Part shown: in pieces, positions 18,666 through 26,235 of the stretch
Numbering within the stretch: position 1 is the first letter of the stretch
Layout of the letters: every line of letters begins with the position of its first letter
Source of the DNA: Desulfosarcina cetonica JCM 12296
GTDB lineage: Bacteria; Desulfobacterota; Desulfobacteria; Desulfobacterales; Desulfosarcinaceae
Direction: 5' to 3'
Length of the DNA: 64,000 nucleotides
NCBI RefSeq assembly: GCF_001311845.1
Contig: NZ_BBCC01000004.1
Location: forward strand, 1 to 64,000
The notes under the pieces: generated by a model
What the model was told of the DNA's origin: nothing
What the model saw: only the letters and a program-made list of their open reading frames with translations
The model's database searches: none
Position numbers and translations under genes: made by a program

Positions 18666-19577
18666 CGAAATTCGCGACTGCTTCCATCATCTCCGCGAAC
18701 ATCGGGTTGGCGGTTTCCAAAGGCGGATCTCCGGGTTTGGCATGGCTGGCGAAAATCGGTTCGGCCAGCACCAGGCTGGCGTGGGGAACCGCCTTTTTTC
18801 GGGGAATGATAAACGCCTCGAAACGCTGATCCGGGGTTTTCTGCCGGAGGTTGCGAATTCCCTGGATATCGGCGGTGGTATCGCTCTCCGAGTGGGCCGC
18901 GAAAACCGTGTGGGGAACGGATGTGCCGTGTCAAATCCGCTGAGAAGAGCGTCGGTCTCCTTGATCAGGCGCGCCAGCTCCCGGGCGCCATCCATGTCCA
19001 TGCGCGCGTAACGATAGGGGTTCGGGCCGATCAGGGGAGCGTCGCTGTCCAGAAGATCGGCCAGGGGCGTCAGGAGAAGCCGTTCTTTCATTTCGCCAAT
19101 AACGCCGCCGGGGCCGCCGGCCAGGTCCAAAGCGGCGGAGAAAAGAAACAGGTCGCCGGTGATCGTCGGATCGGTGCAGGCCGTGTAGACGCTAAGGGTT
19201 CCGCCGGTGGAAAGCCCCCCGATGGAAACCGACGCCGCCTTGCCGGCAGCGGTGCGCACGGCAAAGTCGACGTTAGCCTTCCAGGCCTCCAGCTGGACGC
19301 CTTCCATGCCTTTTGGCTTTTTGAGACCGTGCCCCTGGAGCAGGGGAAGATAGACGTCATACCCCAGTTGGTGATGGAAGTACCGGCCGATGGCTTTGAG
19401 AAAATAGGGTGAATCGGTCAGGCCGTGGCAGAGCACGACGGCTTTGGCCGCAGGTGTGGCGTGGGTGAACACCCAGGGCTGGCAGCCTGGGCGAACCGTG
19501 GCGTCCGAAAACTCGCTAAACTGCGCATAATAGTCATGCCAAGGTCTGCCGTCCGACAGACATGCCGTATCTCCCAT
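18649..19577 (-). CDS. Alpha/beta-hydrolase (esterase/lipase-like); one frameshift
   Basis: A 309-residue alpha/beta hydrolase. VVLCHGLTDSPYFLKAIG gives the oxyanion region, and GGLSTGGTLSVY holds the nucleophilic serine (near residue 120). After a frameshift near 18930 the correct frame carries VPHTVFAAHSESDTTADIQ with the acidic residue, then VPHASLVLAEPIFASHAKP. That frame ends at 18649 (FVNQAS). The start ATG has GGGGGGAG immediately upstream. There is no clear signal peptide. It is convergent with ACS 3. The substrate is unknown; carboxylester or thioester hydrolysis is the family norm. Confidence 0.82.
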
Positions 19578-19869
19578 ATCTCCCCCCCTTATGCGACCGA
19601 AACACGACAGCGCTGGGGATGCCGCTGAGCGCGCACCCCTTGCACCCTCGGATTCGATGATTTATAAGCCGTGTCAGCATTCTTATATAAAAGACGGGCC
19701 CGCATCGGTCAACCTCTGCGGTTTCAAAGCAATCGGCCGATGAAAGGCGCCATCGCATGGCAGACGAGAATCAACACCCCCGAAAGGCTTCCCGCGTGAA
19801 ATCCAAAGGCCCACAATCAGCCGTAAAGCCAGGTGAACGGCGCTTGCGCCCCCCCCCGCACCCAGCCTG
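19578..19869. other. Intergenic region between the divergent hydrolase and rsmG; possible rsmG N-terminal extension
   Basis: The left part is the hydrolase leader. From ATG 19757 a frame reads MADENQHPRKASRVKSKGPQ and runs to a run of nine C at about 19851-19859. There a one-base change would join it to the annotated rsmG start. No other gene is seen. Confidence 0.45.
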
Positions 19870-20502
19870 ATGGATGCGCTCCTAAAACGCTGCGGAATCC
19901 ATCTTTCCACCCGGCAACTGGACCAGCTATGGGCTTACCATCAGCTTTTGCGGCAGCATGATGCCGAACTGAACCTGACCCGCATCCACAATTTCGAAAA
20001 CATGGTGATCAAACTCTATGCCGATTCGATCCTGCCGGCCCTGCAGACCGCCCTACCCTCGCCGCTCATGGATCTGGGCAGCGGGCCGGGCATGCCGGGC
20101 ATCCCCCTGAAGATCTTTCTGCCCGAGCTTGAACTCCTGTTGGCCGAAAGCCGACGGCCGCGCATCGATTTTCTCAAAATGGCGGTAAAGGAATTGGCCC
20201 TATCCGGCATCGAGGTGATCGAGCGGGGCATCGCCCCTGATTTTGAGCGGCCGGTGGCCGGCGTGATCACCCGGGCGGTGGAGCCGATGGCCGATACCCT
20301 GGCGCGGGTGGCCGGCTGCCTGGAACAACACGGAACGGTGATTTTCATGAAGGGGCCGCACTGTGATGACGAGATCGAGGCCGCCGGCCGCGCCCTTGGC
20401 GATGCCTATGCCCTGCAGGCGGATATTCCCTACCAGATCCCCCAGACCCCGCACCGGCGCCGTTGGTGTGCTACCGTCGGGAGACCCAGCGGATTCCCGT
20501 GA
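19870..20502 (+). CDS. rsmG: 16S rRNA (guanine-N7) methyltransferase RsmG
   Basis: A 210-residue SAM-dependent methyltransferase that modifies G527 of 16S rRNA. Family motifs are NLTRIHNFENMVIKLYADS, then MDLGSGPGMPGIPLKIFLP (SAM-binding loop), LLLAESRRPRIDFLKMAVK and VITRAVEPMADTL. The last 15-20 residues after PQTPHRRR look wrong: a one-base shift near 20460 gives LVCYRRETQRIP, which fits better. That frame runs on into the next gene, so the exact C-terminus is unclear. The stop TGA overlaps the GTG of the next gene (GTGA). A longer start at 19757 is possible if the C-run is misread. Confidence 0.9.
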   Translation: MDALLKRCGIHLSTRQLDQLWAYHQLLRQHDAELNLTRIHNFENMVIKLYADSILPALQTALPSPLMDLGSGPGMPGIPLKIFLPELELLLAESRRPRIDFLKMAVKELALSGIEVIERGIAPDFERPVAGVITRAVEPMADTLARVAGCLEQHGTVIFMKGPHCDDEIEAAGRALGDAYALQADIPYQIPQTPHRRRWCATVGRPSGFP

Positions 20503-21281
20503 CCGCCCCCCAATCCCGGCACCGGATCCACGCCATCGAAAGCGAGGCCAATCCCCTTTTCAAGGACCTGAAAAAACTGCTCGGCGGGCGCGGCATCAAA
20601 AAACAGGGCAAGGCCCTGGTATGCGGCGCGCGTCTGGTGGCCGACGTGATGGATAGGCATCCTGCGCAGTGCCTGGCATGGATCACCAGTGGCGAGCGCC
20701 AGCCACCACCCGAAAACGCACCGGCACAGATGGACTGGCTGCAGTTGGCGCCCCCCCTGTTTCAGGCCCTGGACCCCTTCGGCACCCGCAGCCCGATCCT
20801 GCAATACCAGGTGCCCGACCTGCCGATCTGGGATCCCGCCATGCCCCTGGCGGAGGGCTGCAGCCTGCTGATCCCCTTCCAGGATCCAGAGAACGTCGGC
20901 GCGGTCATCCGCAGCGCTGCCGCCTTCGGCGTCGATCGGATCGTCCTGTTGGCTGAAAGTGCCAACCCTTTTCACCCCAAGGCCATCCGCGCCTCGGCAG
21001 GCACGGTGTTCAGCGTTAATCTGCTGTCCGGCCCGGCCCTGGAGCACCTTCCCGAGGATCTGCCCGTGCTTGCCTTGGCCGCATCGGGAAAACCGCTGGA
21101 AGCGATCGCCTTCCCGGAAACCTTCTGTCTGCTGGCCGGCATGGAGGGTCCGGGTCTGCCGACCCGCTGGCAGGCGCATGCCGTGGCCATCCCCATGGCC
21201 GAAGGCGTGGAGTCGCTCAATGCGGCTGTCGCCACCGCCGTCGCGCTTTACGAATGGCGTCGATCGAAAGGCGCGGATTGA
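20499..21281 (+). CDS. TrmH/SpoU-family RNA 2'-O-methyltransferase
   Basis: A 260-residue protein with an N-terminal substrate-binding part (HAIESEANPLFKDLKKLLGG, KQGKALVCGARLVADVM) and a C-terminal SPOUT knot domain (IPFQDPENVGAVIRSAAAFG near residue 130, HPKAIRASAGTVFSVNL, CLLAGMEGPGLP and GVESLNAAVATAVALYEW). These are motifs 1-3 of SpoU methyltransferases acting on rRNA or tRNA. I choose the GTG that overlaps the rsmG stop. The pair is a small RNA-modification operon; the target nucleotide is not known. Confidence 0.9.
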   Translation: MTAPQSRHRIHAIESEANPLFKDLKKLLGGRGIKKQGKALVCGARLVADVMDRHPAQCLAWITSGERQPPPENAPAQMDWLQLAPPLFQALDPFGTRSPILQYQVPDLPIWDPAMPLAEGCSLLIPFQDPENVGAVIRSAAAFGVDRIVLLAESANPFHPKAIRASAGTVFSVNLLSGPALEHLPEDLPVLALAASGKPLEAIAFPETFCLLAGMEGPGLPTRWQAHAVAIPMAEGVESLNAAVATAVALYEWRRSKGAD

Positions 21282-21647
21282 TGGCTGCGTTTTTTGGGCG
21301 TCGACGAATAATCATACCCTCTGGCTTTGCCCTTGGCCCGCGTATCCAATGGTTGAATGAAAAACGCTTTTTCGAGAATGTAGCGAACATTTATCCGCTT
21401 TGAGAGCCATCACCCGATCAGGATAACCGGGGTTACGGTGACCACTGGCGTTCCCTCCCAGCTATTGTGATCCTCGCAACCCCATATGTTATTATAGCCT
21501 GTTATAAATTCTTGATTTTCATTAAAAATCTTGTTGACATGGGTCGGCCTTAGATATGAGTATATCCTAAAAATAAAAAGTGGAAATTTTTTGAGTTTAT
21601 TTTCCACTTATTGCCACTGTTGTGCATTAAAAACATGGAGGTAGTAA
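21282..21647. other. Non-coding entry into the AT-rich segment
   Basis: After the methyltransferase the composition drops to clearly AT-rich. No gene is supported. A hairpin pairs GTGGAAA (about 21580) with TTTCCAC (about 21601). TTGTTGACA near 21531 may be a -35 element for the next gene, but I see no good -10 at the right spacing. Confidence 0.5.
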
Positions 21648-22475
21648 ATGAAAATAAAAGCTGTTCGTTGTGTATATTTCTCCCCAACCGGAACGACAAA
21701 AACAATTGCAGAAAATATTACTCAGGGCATTAGTCCTGAATCTGTTGAAATGATTGATATAACCAAAAGGCAACAACGCAATAGTCAAATACTATCAGGA
21801 AAAGACGATGTTGTTATTCTCGCAGCTCCGGTATATTACGGTCGCGTGCCGGAGGAAATAATACCATACTTGACCTCATTAAACGCGGAGCGAACTCCTG
21901 TAGTGCTTGTTGCAGTATATGGAAATAGAGCGTTTGAAGATTCCCTCAAAGAATTACATGATATAGCTGTGGATGCTAAAATGATTCCGGTAGCCGGAGG
22001 TGCCTTCGTTGCTGAGCATTCGTATTCATCAAAAACTTGTCCGATTGCACTAAATCGTCCTGATGAAAGTGATATTCGGAAAGCGCAGGAGTTTGGTGTT
22101 GCGATTCGAAAGAAACTGCAAAACGTGAAATCATTGGAAGATTTAACTGCTTTTACCATTCCCGGCCAGTTCCCCTATATCGAACCTGTAAACCTGAATA
22201 TGATAAAAAAAGCCCGATCGGTTGTAGCCCTGACCCCTGAAACAGACATATCAAAATGCACACAATGCGGACAATGTGCCGATGTTTGTCCTACCGGAGC
22301 AATTTCCTCCGATGATGTAACTCAGACCGATAGGTGGCAATGTCTTATATGCTTTGCATGTGTGAAAATTTGTCCGGAAGATGCAAGACAAATGAACGAA
22401 CCAAATTTTCAATCTGCTATTCAGGCATTACAACAAAACTGCCAGGATAGAAAAGAGCCGGAAATATTTTTATAA
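21648..22475 (+). CDS. EFR1-type flavodoxin-ferredoxin protein
   Basis: A 275-residue fusion. Residues 1-165 form a flavodoxin-like FMN domain (VYFSPTGTTKTIAENI phosphate loop, ILAAPVYYGRVPEEI, VLVAVYGNRAFEDSL). Residues 185-275 hold a two-cluster ferredoxin (CTQCGQCADVCPTGAI and CLICFACVKICPEDAR). This architecture is the EFR1 family found in anaerobes; the role is presumably internal electron transfer between FMN and 4Fe-4S centres, with unknown partners. The gene has a strong GGAGG site. Its AT-rich composition differs from all genes outside the 21.3-25.1 kb stretch, suggesting acquisition from elsewhere. Confidence 0.88.
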   Translation: MKIKAVRCVYFSPTGTTKTIAENITQGISPESVEMIDITKRQQRNSQILSGKDDVVILAAPVYYGRVPEEIIPYLTSLNAERTPVVLVAVYGNRAFEDSLKELHDIAVDAKMIPVAGGAFVAEHSYSSKTCPIALNRPDESDIRKAQEFGVAIRKKLQNVKSLEDLTAFTIPGQFPYIEPVNLNMIKKARSVVALTPETDISKCTQCGQCADVCPTGAISSDDVTQTDRWQCLICFACVKICPEDARQMNEPNFQSAIQALQQNCQDRKEPEIFL

Positions 22476-22477
22476 AA

Positions 22478-22505
22478 ATGGACGCGCAAAAAGCCGCGCG
22501 CCCAT
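22478..22505. terminator. Hairpin after the EFR1 gene
   Basis: ATGGACGCGC faces GCGCGCCCAT with one mismatch around AAAAAGCC, directly after the stop codon. There is no T-run behind it on the plus strand, so it may be a rho-independent-like stop or only a structured 3' end. Confidence 0.45.
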
Positions 22506-22657
22506 GAGCAGCCCGTTGGCATACAATAATAAGGAGACCACTATTGCAAAGTGTATTAATAATAATAGATGCAATCAGGCTCCCATCATTCGCCTGTTTT
22601 GGCGCTATTATCTTATACGTGCTCAATAGCATGAATACTACCATGCAGGGGTAATCC

Positions 22658-23563
22658 ATGATTGAGGACTATTTACGAAAAGAAATAGAAAAACACATCT
22701 CCCCCGTACAAAGTCTCACTCCGATTGAAAAGGGTTTCTCTATTGAAAAAAAGTATAAGATAACCACCGATAAAGGAGACTATTTACTGCGTGTGTCTTC
22801 AATGAAAACAATAGACAGCAAGACACAAGAATTTGAACTAATGCGAAAATTGTATAAAATTGGCGTGAGATGCAACAAACCAATAATGATGTTCAGGAAC
22901 GATAGTCGGGAATCTGTATCCGCAGTCTATAGCTTTCTGCCAGGCATTGATGCTGAAGACAACATCGCCAGCATGTCTGAAGAACTCCAATACAAAAGCG
23001 GCATTGAAGCTGGTGCGGATTTAAAGAAAATTAACAGTTTAAGTTGCGAAACGACTGATTGGAAAAACCGAAAATGGAAAAAACATGAATACTATGTGAA
23101 TCGGTATTTCGATCAGGATTATAGATTCGAAAACGATAAGAAAGTCTTAAAGTTCATAGAGATGCATTACGACACATCTGAAGCTGCAAAAGACCAGTTT
23201 CAACATGATGACTTCCATTTGGGAAACATCATTATTAATAATCAAGGATATGCTGGCGTTCTTGATTTTAATAGATATGATTGGGGAGATCCTCTTCATG
23301 AATTTGTTAAGCTGGAATGGTTTACATGGCCTGTGAGCGAGGTGTTTGCACGTGGACAGATTGAGGGCTATTTTGGAAAGAGACGAATTGATGACAAGGA
23401 TTGCCTTCAGATATCCGTTTACATCGCTATGAGCATACTGTCTACAATTGTATGGACTTTGAAATTTCATCCCCATACTTGGATAGAGATTGAAGCTAAA
23501 ATGCGGACGATATTAAATCATTTCGACTATTTTGAGAATGTTCGACCAAAATGGGCGGCATAA
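22658..23563 (+). CDS. APH-family (aminoglycoside phosphotransferase-like) kinase
   Basis: A 301-residue protein with the eukaryote-like kinase fold of APH/choline kinases. Catalytic loop QHDDFHLGNIIINN (Asp, His and Asn present, near residue 185), metal-binding DFNRYDWGDPLHEFVKLE (near 204), and an N-terminal lobe with DKGDYLLRVSSMKT. The family phosphorylates aminoglycosides, macrolides, homoserine, choline or other small molecules, and this member cannot be placed. It is AT-rich. The stop codon lies inside the left end of an attC-like site, a typical layout of an integron cassette gene. Confidence 0.82.
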   Translation: MIEDYLRKEIEKHISPVQSLTPIEKGFSIEKKYKITTDKGDYLLRVSSMKTIDSKTQEFELMRKLYKIGVRCNKPIMMFRNDSRESVSAVYSFLPGIDAEDNIASMSEELQYKSGIEAGADLKKINSLSCETTDWKNRKWKKHEYYVNRYFDQDYRFENDKKVLKFIEMHYDTSEAAKDQFQHDDFHLGNIIINNQGYAGVLDFNRYDWGDPLHEFVKLEWFTWPVSEVFARGQIEGYFGKRRIDDKDCLQISVYIAMSILSTIVWTLKFHPHTWIEIEAKMRTILNHFDYFENVRPKWAA

Positions 23564-23683
23564 CCCTGCCATGCATTTGACCGCCAGGGCCGGTGGGGCT
23601 TGGGAAGTCAGTCCCAGATTGTTCACCATCAAATACTTGGCCACTCAGTTGAAGCCCTGGCGGCAACTGATGGCCACGTTACA
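23558..23683 (+). other. attC-like integron recombination site
   Basis: The left half (TAACCCTGCCATGCATTTGA then CCGCCAGGGC, ending at 23590) pairs with the right half (GCCCTGGCGG from 23654, then CAACTGATGGCCACGTTA). Ten central bases pair perfectly. The outer parts pair with single unpaired bases and end in AAC and GTT boxes, as in attC sites. A 63-nt variable middle separates the halves. The preceding gene ends at the left box and the next starts 8 nt past the right box. No integrase gene is in the window. The call rests on fold and layout only. Confidence 0.5.
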
Positions 23684-23690
23684 TAACTTA

Positions 23691-24080
23691 ATGAACAAAC
23701 TAATCGTACAAGATTTGGCCATTTGCTCTGGTTTGATGCTTTCGAATTGGAAACTTCGTAGAATAGCACGAGATGGCGGAGCATATAAAAATCGGCACTA
23801 TATTTCACTTATCATATTCATAGGCTTCTTGTATGCTTTCTATTTGTTGTTTTATTCAAAAACCAATGAGCTAATCCATTTTAGAGAAGAAATAGCTAAT
23901 GGCTATTTCGGAATTTATGGTGGCTTTTTTATTCTATTTATAATGAATAATATTTTCAGAACTGAGCAGCCAGATTTAAACCAACTGTACCTTAGACTCA
24001 TTGAAAACCAATTTGTGATTTTCGGAATATTGTTCTTGATACTGACAGTTTCGGTCTTGTTGAAGTTTATAGGTACTTAA
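23691..24080 (+). CDS. Small membrane protein of unknown function
   Basis: From the ATG at 23691, just after the attC-like site, the frame encodes 129 residues with three likely transmembrane helices (HYISLIIFIGFLYAFYLLF, NGYFGIYGGFFILFIMNNIF and FVIFGILFLILTVSVLLKFI). The first 35 residues are polar. I do not recognise the family. The frame is open further upstream to 23532, but that part is the attC-like repeat itself (PAMHLTARAGG), a common false extension. AT-rich, like its neighbours. Confidence 0.6.
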   Translation: MNKLIVQDLAICSGLMLSNWKLRRIARDGGAYKNRHYISLIIFIGFLYAFYLLFYSKTNELIHFREEIANGYFGIYGGFFILFIMNNIFRTEQPDLNQLYLRLIENQFVIFGILFLILTVSVLLKFIGT

Positions 24081-24114
24081 ATCATCATGCAACCTGTCAC
24101 TTAAGATGACTAAA

Positions 24115-24352
24115 ATGTCACACAATAGGCAAATAAAAAAAAAGTTTGTTTTTGTCTTTAGCTGTGATTTTTCTGTTTGTTTCAAGTGTAGCAACCGGGA
24201 AAACATTAATCTATCATGGTAATGTCGATAGTCACATATTTCATAAGCCAAGCTGCCGATATTATAATTGCAAAAAATGCACGAAGAAATTCACTTCAAG
24301 AGAAGATGCTATTGAGGCGGGATATAGGCCATGCAAAGTATGCAAACCATAA
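24115..24352 (+). CDS. Small exported protein with Ada-like Cys4 metal-binding motif; frameshift in an A-run
   Basis: The conserved part reads LIYHGNVDSHIFHKPSCRYY, then CKKCTKKFTSREDAIEAGYR and PCKVCKP. These four cysteines form the small zinc-binding module known from the Ada N-terminus and from secreted nuclease-like proteins. It is preceded by a signal-peptide-like stretch (LSLAVIFLFVSSVATG). The best start is ATG 24115 (MSHNRQIKKK), which is one base out of frame with the rest across a run of nine A near 24137-24143. With that repaired the protein is about 78 residues. Function unknown. Confidence 0.6.
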
Positions 24353-24562
24353 AAAGGCATAGAACATAAGCCAATCGCAAAAATTGAATGCAAAGTAATG
24401 CTTGTCGAGCCTGCTGGTACGATTAATACTGGCGATGCTGGGGGTGAAATGACAGCTGGCAATAATGTCTGGATCTAATTTTCAGATAACCAGCGGTTTC
24501 ACAAAGGACCGCTCGTACATCGCTACCTGTTAACCGCGATTATAAATAAAGAAAAAACGACG
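24353..24562. other. Short interval with an ORF remnant and a small inverted repeat
   Basis: An open frame without a start codon (about 24362-24478) reads [18 protein letters not shown] and ends NNVWI; it is probably the tail of a lost gene. At 24490-24515 AGCGGT faces ACCGCT. The interval is bounded by AGATAAC and GTTAACC and faintly resembles a second attC, but the pairing is too short to call. Confidence 0.35.
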
Positions 24563-24904
24563 ATGATACTCGGTCATTTGCCATTAGGATACTTATCAAC
24601 AAAAATAATGGCATCAAGGTATGTGAAGGGCGCAGTAAATATGAAGATCGTCTTTACTGCTGGCCTTTTAGGAAGCGTTGCACCTGACTTAGACATGATC
24701 TATTTTTATATTTTCGATCATCGTCAGCACCACCATCATACCTATTGGACACATATCCCTCTTTATTGGGCCATTGTTTTAGTATTTCCTTTTCTGTTGC
24801 TTCGGGCTGAAATATTGGTTCCATTTTTTATGTTTTATGGTAACTATGAAAAGCCCGTATTGACGTACTGGGAGCGTTACATCATATTATTTTCAGGGGA
24901 TTGA
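24563..24904 (+). pseudogene. Truncated YdjM/DUF457-like membrane protein
   Basis: The N-terminal 90 residues (MILGHLPLGYLSTKIMASR, VFTAGLLGSVAPDLDMIYFY, HHHHTYWTHIPLYWAI) resemble YdjM/DUF457 membrane-bound metal-dependent hydrolases, with their histidines near the start and after the DLD motif. Intact members have about 180-220 residues. After residue 92 the sequence is that of a RAYT transposase fragment read out of frame, so the 3' half is lost. Confidence 0.5.
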
Positions 24905-25136
24905 ACGTCGAAAGATATTTTATGACAATGAAGACCGGGACAATTTTCTGGAACGGTTGGGAACCATCTTAACCGACACCGAAACGCCTTGTTACGCATG
25001 GTCCTTGATTCCAAACCACGTCAACATATTACTGAAAACCGGCGCGACACTGGGGTTAAGCCTCGATGAAAAGTCAGTCAATAAACCAATAGAATGTCCC
25101 CTTGTATTCCCATCGGGACCGCTACCGGTGGTTTAG
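24850..25136 (+). pseudogene. REP-associated tyrosine transposase (RAYT) fragment
   Basis: The translation ARIDVLGALHHIIFRG, then GIERRKIFYDNEDRDNFLER and YAWSLIPNHVNILLKTG, is the N-terminal third of a Y1/RAYT HUH transposase. A base is missing in a G-run near 24896-24899. The HUH motif reads HVN instead of HVH. The match ends after residue 75 or so, and no start codon is in frame. It is a dead remnant that truncates the YdjM-like gene. Confidence 0.65.
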
Positions 25137-25158
25137 GTATCGAGGAAGATGAACATGT

Positions 25159-25830
25159 TTATTTCGCCGGCCGAATATTTTCCGGACCATTGTTTCGAAC
25201 TGAATTGACCCGCATTGACACAGGAACGTTTATGAGTTCTGTATGGATTTGGTTCTTGATGATTTCTTGAAGCCGCTCGACATCCTGATTTTTCGTGTCC
25301 AGCCATGAATCAAACGCCTCCTGTTTGAGAATCACCGGCATGCGGTGGTGGATCTCTTTCATTGATTCACTGGCTTCTCTGGTAATGATCGTGCAGGATC
25401 TGTAGGCCGTTTCATTTTCCTTGGCACGCCAAGTTTCCCAAATGCCGGCAAAGGCAAAAGGTTTCCCATCCGGTAGCGTGACAAAGACCGGCCGTTTTCC
25501 GCTGTTGGTCTTTTTCCACTCATAAAAACCATCCGCAGGAATCAGGCATCGGCGTCTTTTGAAGGCATTGCGGAAACTGGGCTTGGTGGCGATGGTTTCG
25601 GATCGGGCGTTGATGCGTTTGTTGCCAAAGGATACATCCTTGGCCCAGGATGGCACCAGCCCCCAATGAAACCGCACCAAGTGATTTTCTGCCTTGTAGC
25701 GGGCGATGGCAAGGATCTCCTGGATAGGGGCAACATTATAGCTGGCCAACACGTCCACATTTGCAACATCGATGGGAAATTGTTCTCTCAATTCCTTTAT
25801 GGATGTGAATTCGACAAACCGGCCGCACAT
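25159..25830 (-). CDS. SRAP-domain protein (YedK/HMCES-type abasic-site DNA cross-linker)
   Basis: A 223-residue SOS-response-associated peptidase-like protein. Family members use Cys2 to form a covalent thiazolidine link with abasic sites in single-stranded DNA, shielding them. The start MCGRF places the cysteine at position 2. Other catalytic features are NARSETIATKPSFR, PADGFYEWKK (glutamate) and IHHRMPVIL (histidine). An alternative ATG four codons upstream would bury the catalytic Cys, so 25830 is the right start. Composition returns towards the genome average here. Confidence 0.92.
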   Translation of the reverse strand: MCGRFVEFTSIKELREQFPIDVANVDVLASYNVAPIQEILAIARYKAENHLVRFHWGLVPSWAKDVSFGNKRINARSETIATKPSFRNAFKRRRCLIPADGFYEWKKTNSGKRPVFVTLPDGKPFAFAGIWETWRAKENETAYRSCTIITREASESMKEIHHRMPVILKQEAFDSWLDTKNQDVERLQEIIKNQIHTELINVPVSMRVNSVRNNGPENIRPAK

Positions 25831-26235
25831 TTCAAGCTCCATTCATCGTTGTTCGCAAATTCGTTCAACAATATCCAGTTTGGTCAATGCCATGGGGTGG
25901 TGCTCCGTTCGTGGGATGAAAATAACCGGTGGAACCGATCCACGTTTGCAAAAATCTCATTTAGTGTCAAGGGGTTGGTTATAACCAGCATATTCAAAGC
26001 TGGGTGCGACAACCGAGTCAATTCTTATTCATCGCCCCGCGCGTTCGCCGTACCCTGCCCCAGCAAGGCGGCCTCCTTTCCAGGCGCCATCGCCGGATAC
26101 CCTTGCCATACCGCTCCTCCTTCGGGAGGGGTTTGGGACTTGATGCGCTCTAAAACAAAGGGTATTCTTTGTTCATCGCACCCTTACTTATAATATGGGC
26201 CATCCGGTCAACACGTCGAACGAGGAGATTCGATC
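25831..26235. other. Non-coding interval before the DASS transporter operon
   Basis: No gene is supported in about 400 nt. It contains a small hairpin (CCTCCTTCGGGAGG near 26117) and the leader of the transporter gene, whose AGGAG lies near 26222. The promoter is not clear. Confidence 0.5.

Noticed and set aside
21410-21607. A 65-codon minus-strand frame in the AT-rich entry region
   Set aside because: No ribosome site, no recognisable domain, and it overlaps the probable promoter region of the EFR1 gene.
22478-22505. A second attC site after the EFR1 gene
   Set aside because: The hairpin is nearly perfect and lacks paired AAC/GTT outer boxes and unpaired bases, so it fits a terminator-like structure better.
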